From the NCBI GenBank assembly GCA_023398165.1, contig JAEWSQ010000030.1, positions 1 to 64,000 on the forward strand: a stretch of 64,000 nucleotides of DNA. The letters are read 5' to 3'. Shown here one piece after another: positions 58,341-64,000 of this stretch. Made by a program: the position numbers and the translations under genes. The stretch comes from Spirochaetota bacterium (GTDB taxonomy: Bacteria > Spirochaetota > Spirochaetia > Treponematales > Treponemataceae). Under the pieces are notes generated by a model. That model did not search any database, was not told the origin of the DNA, and saw nothing but the letters and a program-made list of their open reading frames with translations. Position 1 is the stretch's first letter. Every line of letters starts with the position of its first letter.

Positions 58341-60023
58341 TTATTGAGAAACAAGATTTAATAAAACCCGGTCGTTAGGACGGATTTTCTGCGCGACTTC
58401 TTCTGAATCGGGAACAGCATACATATAGCCTCCCTCAGATATAAGAGATACTGTTCCAATAAGCTCATCAGCCTTTCTGAAGATGAATGCTTCAGCTTTA
58501 TCAGCAGAATTCTGGAACAGCGGAGATATATAAATGAGAATTTTTTTACGGTTGTCTGTATTCAAAACATATCCGGCATCGCCATTCTGATTGCTCAGCT
58601 CGTCGAAGTATTTTACCGCGCTCTGGAGCACTGAATGATCCGCCTCCATAGCCTTCAACCTTCCCTCAAGTATTTTTTTCTCAGCTGACAGTGTCTTTAT
58701 TTGAACTTCCGCATCCTTTAAAGTACTTAAATGATCCTGAGCCGCTTTGAGTTCCTCCTGCAGAGCGTTGTATTTCACCGTTCCGTCGGCAAGTGTTCCT
58801 TTAAGCGATTCTGTTTCTTTCGTTAACGCAGTAATTTTTTTAGACTGGGCGGAATTTGTGCTTTCTATTTCACTAATATACTGCTGCCCTTCTGTAATAA
58901 CTTTTTCATACTCATCTTTCTGCTGTTCCAGCTCACGCTGCAGATCCGCCATAACATAGGAAGCGGCGGAACTCAAGTTCAAGCCAATAAGATAAGCAAT
59001 TCTTTTCATGGCACTAACATACTGCGGTATAGTATTCTGCTGGGGTACGGAGAGAACAATACTTGTTACATAATCGAGACTGTTGTATGCATTTTCCGCC
59101 TGTGACAGCATTTCGTTAAAGCGTTCGCCGCCGGCTGCATTTTTGTAATCATCGGCCCAAAATGTTTCTTCCTGTTCATATGAAGAAGCTTCCGCGAGGA
59201 TCGCATTACCCTGCTCATCATCAATGACAGGATCGAGGAGCAGAAGGAATTCTTTATAATCGCCCGATAAGGTATCCAGATTGCTCATTTGACCGCTTAA
59301 TATGGATTTCTGCTGGTCTGTCAATTTTTTCTGCAGTTCTGTTATGGTTTTTTCATATTTTTCCACGAGCTGCCTTTTTTCCAGTTCAAAAAACTGACGC
59401 TGTGAATCAATCGCAGCCTGCTGCTCCTGAGCCTGCTGAACACGGGTGCTGTCCAAAGATTCAAGCTGTTTAGTAATGTCTGCAATCTGCTGATCAACTG
59501 CGGCAATTTGTATTTCATACTCTGACAGAGTATCTTTTTTATTTTTTTCAAACTGGGCAAGAATTGTTTTTTCCCGGGCTGCTTTATCGGAAGCACGTAT
59601 GGGCATTGTTGAAACCGCATAAATATCCGCATCGCGTTTAGTTTCCAATTCAGCAACAGCAGTATCGCGGTACACCTCGAGCCGGGATTTTTCAGCCCGT
59701 GCAGCTTTCAGAGAATCTTCTGTCCGGCTTACCATATCTAGAAGCTTCATCAGGTTAAGGTCTTCAAATACATCGATACCGACAGTAATTTGTTTATTTT
59801 TATAATCAATATATTTTGTGACGCCGAAGGTGAGCAGTCCGACAAAAAGAAATAGACCGGCCATCAGCAGAATGATAAAGGTGGATTTATTTCTCTTTGT
59901 TTTAGCGTATTCATCCTCAAGATCATAAATCTGGGGAGTTGACTTTGTAACCGGGTATAAGTTTTCAGGTAAAAATAATTTAACCTCGGGTTTTTGAATC
60001 TTTACTTTGTTGTCATGGTCCAT
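58341..60023 (-). CDS. Membrane-anchored coiled-coil protein
   Basis: 560 residues from the ATG at 60023, which has GGAG six bases upstream and overlaps the cyclase end; a TTG at 60035 is less likely. An N-terminal cytoplasmic stretch (1-43) precedes a membrane helix (about 45-65, FIILLMAGLFLFVGLLTFGV), long coiled coils (about 90-265 and 370-470) and a C-terminal globular region (about 480-560, YVLNTDNRKKILIYISPLF, SLISEGGYMYAVPDSEE). Overlap with the cyclase gene suggests it works with the cyclase. Confidence 0.7.
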   Translation of the reverse strand: MDHDNKVKIQKPEVKLFLPENLYPVTKSTPQIYDLEDEYAKTKRNKSTFIILLMAGLFLFVGLLTFGVTKYIDYKNKQITVGIDVFEDLNLMKLLDMVSRTEDSLKAARAEKSRLEVYRDTAVAELETKRDADIYAVSTMPIRASDKAAREKTILAQFEKNKKDTLSEYEIQIAAVDQQIADITKQLESLDSTRVQQAQEQQAAIDSQRQFFELEKRQLVEKYEKTITELQKKLTDQQKSILSGQMSNLDTLSGDYKEFLLLLDPVIDDEQGNAILAEASSYEQEETFWADDYKNAAGGERFNEMLSQAENAYNSLDYVTSIVLSVPQQNTIPQYVSAMKRIAYLIGLNLSSAASYVMADLQRELEQQKDEYEKVITEGQQYISEIESTNSAQSKKITALTKETESLKGTLADGTVKYNALQEELKAAQDHLSTLKDAEVQIKTLSAEKKILEGRLKAMEADHSVLQSAVKYFDELSNQNGDAGYVLNTDNRKKILIYISPLFQNSADKAEAFIFRKADELIGTVSLISEGGYMYAVPDSEEVAQKIRPNDRVLLNLVSQ

Positions 60024-61687
60024 ATTCCACTCCAATTCTCAGGGGCTTGTTTGATTGTTATACGGTCAAGGAAAACCTTAGCTGTTTCCACCTCACAGGT
60101 TTTAAACAGATGTCTTGCCTGCGTCCAGTCGCCTTTATAATACGACTGTAAAGCCAGCTCATACACCTCATAGTTATGAAGTGTCTTTTCATCTGTCTCT
60201 TCTATATTAAGCGGCAGATAAATGCGTTTTCCCTCTGTTTTTCCTTTAACCTGCACCATATCTATTTCAAAGAAACGGTAGCGCTGTGTTTTAGAAAGAA
60301 CATCATCTTTAACATATTCAGATACAATAACAGGAAGATGGTAGACTCTTGTTAGTCCCTCAAGGCGTGAAGAAGAGTTTACATTGTCGCCTATAACCGT
60401 GTTCGTCATGCGTTCGAATGAACCGATGTTTCCGTAAAAAACCTTTCCGCCGTCTATTCCAACGCCTACATCAAGAAGAACGGCCTTGTACACGCGCTCT
60501 TCCGCCTCAGTCAGCTGGTGTTCTTGTTCAATGTCTTTTCTGCGTTCAATAAGTTTTTCGCGCAGTTCAGCCGTAACCTTGGTGATGGCCCATGCGCTCT
60601 GCAGTGCCTCGACCGATTTATTCTCCCTCGAATTCATCGCTCCGTATACCGCAAGAACAGCATCGCCGATAATAGAGCCGATGATGCCGTTTTGAATATG
60701 AATAGCGTGTATTGCGCGGTCATAATGAATATTGAGAAGATTGATAATGTCGTTCCCCAGGGTTTCCGTCATATAGGTGAAGCCGCGGATATCGGAAAAA
60801 AGAACCGTAAGTTCTCTTTGTGTCCCTTCAAGTCTGATAATATGCTCGCGGTACGCTGAATCAACAACGTCTTTTGACACGAATTTCTGAAATATACCGA
60901 GAAGGTTATTGATAGTAACCGACAGTGCATTAAACGATACTCCAAGATAGGTAACATCGTCATTGGGAGCGCCTTCAAGATCGAGCAGTCCGAGAGACTG
61001 ACTGGACTGCATCTTATACAGACTGTTTGTTATGCGTCCAATGTTGTCCATTATTTTTGAGAACATAACAAGACCTACAAAAAGGAAGAGTACCGTCAGG
61101 AAAATAATTACCATGGATATTAATATAAAAATTCTTGCTGAATCCTTTTCGGTATCTGAAAGCAGTTCCGCTCTGATGCAGAAACACTTCCAGTCATCGT
61201 GAAATTTATACACGCCGAAATATTCACCCTTGTCCGAAGAAAAGCGGATTGAACCTTCAAGGATTCCTTCGGCACGCGCGGATATAAGACTCCGCAATGC
61301 AGTGTTATCAGGGAAAGCAATGAACGGATCACTTGCAGAACTGCTGAACAGAAGTGAACCGTCTTCTTTAACCCCCAAGGCTGTACTATTAGGATATGAA
61401 AACCCCTTTTTTGCAGCATTATTCATCGTTTCAACAGCAGAAGCAGTATCCTGCGAGAATTTAAAAATCTCAAACTGATTTGTTGCAGTGGTATAAATAT
61501 CCTTCAGCTGGTTTACGAGAATCTTATTTGTCAGCGTAATAATCTGGCGCTGATTCATCTGAAGATTGATGTAATTCGTAACAAAATTGGACAAAAGAAG
61601 GAGCAGAATAAAAACAACAAGTATCTTTACTGAAATAGGAATGATCCGGGTTTTACCGACTTTTTGAAAAAGCGACACTTTATTCAT
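60002..61687 (-). CDS. Class III adenylate/guanylate cyclase with extracytoplasmic sensor
   Basis: A 561-residue inner-membrane protein: membrane helix at about 21-42, a periplasmic sensor of about 140 residues, second helix (about 183-206, IFILISMVIIFLTVLFLFVGLV), a HAMP-like linker and a cyclase domain (about 285-480). Metal-binding Asp residues lie in LFSDIRGFTYM and IGDAVLAVYG; the purine-recognition Lys lies in VQVKGKTEG and the transition-state residues in TVIGDNVNSSSRLEGL. Lys plus Asp favours ATP over GTP, though specificity is uncertain. The start has GGGGG and a TATATA-type box upstream. It overlaps the coiled-coil gene by 22 bases. A cNMP-binding protein at 18.4-19.7 kb could be its effector. 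Confidence 0.88.
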   Translation of the reverse strand: MNKVSLFQKVGKTRIIPISVKILVVFILLLLLSNFVTNYINLQMNQRQIITLTNKILVNQLKDIYTTATNQFEIFKFSQDTASAVETMNNAAKKGFSYPNSTALGVKEDGSLLFSSSASDPFIAFPDNTALRSLISARAEGILEGSIRFSSDKGEYFGVYKFHDDWKCFCIRAELLSDTEKDSARIFILISMVIIFLTVLFLFVGLVMFSKIMDNIGRITNSLYKMQSSQSLGLLDLEGAPNDDVTYLGVSFNALSVTINNLLGIFQKFVSKDVVDSAYREHIIRLEGTQRELTVLFSDIRGFTYMTETLGNDIINLLNIHYDRAIHAIHIQNGIIGSIIGDAVLAVYGAMNSRENKSVEALQSAWAITKVTAELREKLIERRKDIEQEHQLTEAEERVYKAVLLDVGVGIDGGKVFYGNIGSFERMTNTVIGDNVNSSSRLEGLTRVYHLPVIVSEYVKDDVLSKTQRYRFFEIDMVQVKGKTEGKRIYLPLNIEETDEKTLHNYEVYELALQSYYKGDWTQARHLFKTCEVETAKVFLDRITIKQAPENWSGIWTMTTK

Positions 61688-61759
61688 AACAAATAACCCC
61701 CTATATATATACTAACTGGATTGAACAAAATTAGCAACACAGGTATGGTATATATTATG

Positions 61760-63394
61760 ATGTCAAAAAATAAAAAAACACGGGAAAAAAATATCTTTTC
61801 AAGCGGAATAATACTTTCTTTTTTAACTTTCTTATCCAGAATTCTTGGTCTCATACGTGAAATGACAAAGGCTTCCCTTCTGGGTACCAGTTCACTCTCG
61901 GATGCGTTTTCGTTTGCTTTTATGCTCCCCAACCTATTCAGACGCCTGTTTGCAGAAAATTCCGTCTCGGTTGCCTTTATTCCAACCTTCCGTTCCTACC
62001 TCGATAATAAAGATATTGAGAAAAAAGATACTCAAACCTTCATTTCCGCCACTCTTACAATGGTTTCGTTATTTACTGTCATTATTGTTTTATTAGGAAT
62101 ACTTTTTGCACCCGTGATTGTGAATGTTTTTTCAAAGCCTCCATCGACTGACAGTATTACTGAAGCGGCTAATAGTATGAGTGAGACTATACTGCTCACC
62201 CGCATCATGTTTCCCTATCTTTTTGTAATTTCCATTGCTGCCGTTCTTCAGGGTATACTTAATGCTCACAACGTGTTTTCGCCCAGCGGGTTTACCCCCA
62301 TTCTTTTCAATATAACCGTAATTCTGTGTTCATATCTGCTTTCGGATTTAAGCGGAAATCCCGCCCGTGCTATGGCAATAGGTATAATGGCGGGCGGAAT
62401 TATACAGTCTCTTTTTCAGCTGCCTTTTGTCCTCAAATTCGGCTGGAAAATTACTTTCACCGGATTTAAAACAGCTTTTACCAATCCCGGTACACGAAGA
62501 GTACTTCGTCTTGTTGCACCGACCGTTCTCGGTATGGCGGCGTATCAGCTTAATGATTTAGTCTCAAGCGTAATTGCAAAAAATGCAGGAGAAGGAATCC
62601 TTTCGAGCATACAGTACTCTCTGCGTCTTCAGGAACTGATTCTCGGCGTCTTTGCCGTAACTTTGGGAACAATAATTCTTCCCGACATGTCTTCTCTTGC
62701 CAAGGCAAAAAAATGGGCCGAATACAACAGAATGCTTTCGAAATCACTGCAGATTATTGCGCTCATTACTATTCCAATTACTTTTTTCTCACTGACAATA
62801 GGGGAAAACCTTATTATACTTCTCTATAAAAGCAACAGCTTTACCGATGAATCAGTGCGTTTAACAGAGAGCGCCTTTATGTACCATATTTGCGGGCTCT
62901 TTTTTATAGCGTCAAATAGAATTCTTGCTCCCGCGTTCTATGCACAGGGAGATGCAAAATCGCCCACGTTTGCAGGTATTATAGGTTTTGGGGTAAATAT
63001 GGTTTTAGCATACGTATTATCCAAAACAATGAAAGGCTCGGGCATAGCCCTCGCGCTGTCTGCGGCAAGCCTTATAAATACCATAGGTTTGTTTCTTTTT
63101 CTCAGGAGAAAGAAATCAATAGACAGCAGTTTTGTTCTTAAAAAAACAGCCGCCTATGCATTACGGATAACCATATTATCGCTCATATCGGCTGCCCCGG
63201 TCTATTTGCTTAAATCAGCAATTTTTAGTATCTTTAGTGATGAGGGACGCCTTTTAGGACAGGGAATACCGCTTTTTATCTGCGGTCTGATATTTGCATC
63301 GTGCGGGGTGTTTCTTTTGCTTTTAACAAAAGATCCTATTCTTGCGGATATGGTGCAGACTGTTAAAAACAGGCTTTCTAAAAAAACACAATGA
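61760..63394 (+). CDS. murJ: Lipid II flippase MurJ (MviN)
   Basis: About 544 residues with 14 predicted membrane helices. The N-terminus (SGIILSFLTFLSRILGLIRE and LLGTSSLSDAFSFAFMLPNLFRR) and the central helix region (ASNRILAPAFYAQGDAKSP) match MurJ, which flips undecaprenyl-linked peptidoglycan precursor across the inner membrane. ATGs at 61757 and 61760 follow an extended -10-like TGGTATATA without a Shine-Dalgarno, so the start is uncertain and may be leaderless; an upstream TTG at 61721 is less likely. The M24 peptidase gene starts eight bases after its stop. Confidence 0.88.
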   Translation: MSKNKKTREKNIFSSGIILSFLTFLSRILGLIREMTKASLLGTSSLSDAFSFAFMLPNLFRRLFAENSVSVAFIPTFRSYLDNKDIEKKDTQTFISATLTMVSLFTVIIVLLGILFAPVIVNVFSKPPSTDSITEAANSMSETILLTRIMFPYLFVISIAAVLQGILNAHNVFSPSGFTPILFNITVILCSYLLSDLSGNPARAMAIGIMAGGIIQSLFQLPFVLKFGWKITFTGFKTAFTNPGTRRVLRLVAPTVLGMAAYQLNDLVSSVIAKNAGEGILSSIQYSLRLQELILGVFAVTLGTIILPDMSSLAKAKKWAEYNRMLSKSLQIIALITIPITFFSLTIGENLIILLYKSNSFTDESVRLTESAFMYHICGLFFIASNRILAPAFYAQGDAKSPTFAGIIGFGVNMVLAYVLSKTMKGSGIALALSAASLINTIGLFLFLRRKKSIDSSFVLKKTAAYALRITILSLISAAPVYLLKSAIFSIFSDEGRLLGQGIPLFICGLIFASCGVFLLLLTKDPILADMVQTVKNRLSKKTQ

Positions 63395-63401
63395 GGTAAA
63401 C

Positions 63402-64000
63402 ATGGCAGAACTTTTTAATAAGCGGAGAGAAGAACTTGCACACTGGATGACGGAAAACGGCATACATGCTGTGGTATTTGAGGATGTGGAAGGCAGAAGA
63501 AGTCCCTCTATCAGATACTATACAAACCATCCCGAGGATGCAATTCTTGTTATAAACAACAAGGGCGAAGCCGTCCTGTGTCCGTGGGATGAAAATATTG
63601 CAAAGCAGAAAGCTGTCGTGGATTCGATAGTTCCCTACACCAAATATGACAGGACAGCAATAAAGGCGGTAGGGGCGCTTTTAAAACAGCTTAAGGTTCC
63701 GGATAAATCCCGTGTCGAAATTCCGTCGGTAACACCCTACCCGGTTTTTCTGCGTTATGTCGATGCTTTTCCCCAGTATGATATTTTATGCAAGGAACAG
63801 AGTACTCATCATTTTGCCGTCGAACAGCGCCAGGTTAAAGACGAGTATGAAATTTCCTGTGCGAGAAAAGCTGCGGAAATAACTAACCGTATAATCGACA
63901 CCATTGAAACACAGGTAAAAAAAGGAAAGATAAAAACCGAAAGCGATGCCGCCTTGCTCATTGAGAAAGAATGCAGAGCCTCAGGATGCGAAGGAACAAG
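63402..64000 (+). CDS. M24-family metallopeptidase (Xaa-Pro aminopeptidase-like), truncated at window end
   Basis: The frame opens at ATG 63402, seven bases after GAGG, and remains open for 199 codons to the window end. It starts MAELFNKRREELAHWMTENG, then a creatinase-type N-terminal domain (SIRYYTNHPEDAILVINNKG, VEIPSVTPYPVFLRYVDAFP) and the linker VKDEYEISCARKAAEITNR that precedes the pita-bread catalytic domain. The metal-binding residues lie outside the window, so activity cannot be judged. It forms an operon with murJ. Confidence 0.8.
   Translation, partial: MAELFNKRREELAHWMTENGIHAVVFEDVEGRRSPSIRYYTNHPEDAILVINNKGEAVLCPWDENIAKQKAVVDSIVPYTKYDRTAIKAVGALLKQLKVPDKSRVEIPSVTPYPVFLRYVDAFPQYDILCKEQSTHHFAVEQRQVKDEYEISCARKAAEITNRIIDTIETQVKKGKIKTESDAALLIEKECRASGCEGT

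Noticed and set aside
61721..61759. TTG start for murJ at 61721
   Set aside because: No Shine-Dalgarno, and the added residues do not resemble MurJ; starts at 61757/61760 place the first membrane helix normally.
1..64000. tRNA, rRNA or CRISPR arrays
   Set aside because: No cloverleaf with a GTTCGAATC-type arm and no regularly spaced direct repeats were seen in the short intergenic gaps.

Overview
The window comes from a treponemal spirochete. The best evidence is a block near the left end matching a conserved Treponema neighbourhood: pyruvate phosphate dikinase (cut by the window edge), a conserved unknown, cytoplasmic filament protein CfpA, a von Willebrand A protein (TP0750-like) and a pallilysin/TP0751-like lipocalin-domain protein. 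Lipoproteins, orphan beta-barrels, a giant SpiroCoCo-type coiled coil and a CarD regulator fit the same assignment. Unlike T. pallidum, this organism carries ilvB, metF/metH, folE2/folD and a family 9 glycoside hydrolase, so it looks like a free-living or gut treponeme. Species cannot be fixed from sequence alone.

Layout: 1-7.1 kb, ppdK/cfpA on minus, TP0750/TP0751-like pair on plus, then SPOR and LapA-like genes. 7.1-10.1 kb, minus-strand operon folD-folE2-miaB-lapA-SPOR. 10.4-14.9 kb, plus strand: surface protein, lipoprotein, RarA with a C-terminal extension, adenylate kinase. 15-18.4 kb, minus: small lipoproteins, then ilvB behind a leader-peptide attenuator. 18.4-25.3 kb: a receiver-like/HATPase/cNMP-binding protein, then the minus-strand operon DUF362-ferredoxin, metF, metH, unknown. 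25.5-34.8 kb: RqcH-like NFACT protein, GH9 lipoprotein, DEAD-box helicase, three envelope genes. 34.9-40.5 kb: LPP20-like lipoprotein, unknown, peptide-binding protein, CarD, ispD, ispF. 40.5-61.7 kb, one long minus-strand run: SpiroCoCo, HAD phosphatase, TPR-barrel-ExbB-ExbD-TonB cluster, unknown, giant CoA-dehydratase-activase-like protein, unknown, coiled-coil membrane protein, class III cyclase. 61.7-64 kb, plus: murJ and a truncated M24 peptidase.

Working together: folD, metF and metH form a one-carbon/methionine route, possibly with the DUF362-ferredoxin protein as electron donor. The cyclase and the cNMP-binding protein could be two ends of one cAMP circuit. The ExbB/ExbD/TonB cluster would energise an outer-membrane function involving its own barrel and TPR protein.

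The regulatory signals are the freshest part. ilvB has a promoter, a Val/Leu-rich leader peptide, alternative hairpins and a terminator. Several genes without a Shine-Dalgarno sequence have a -10 box ending exactly six bases before the ATG, which predicts leaderless mRNAs. All functional calls rest on reading motifs and recalled family knowledge; no database search was run.
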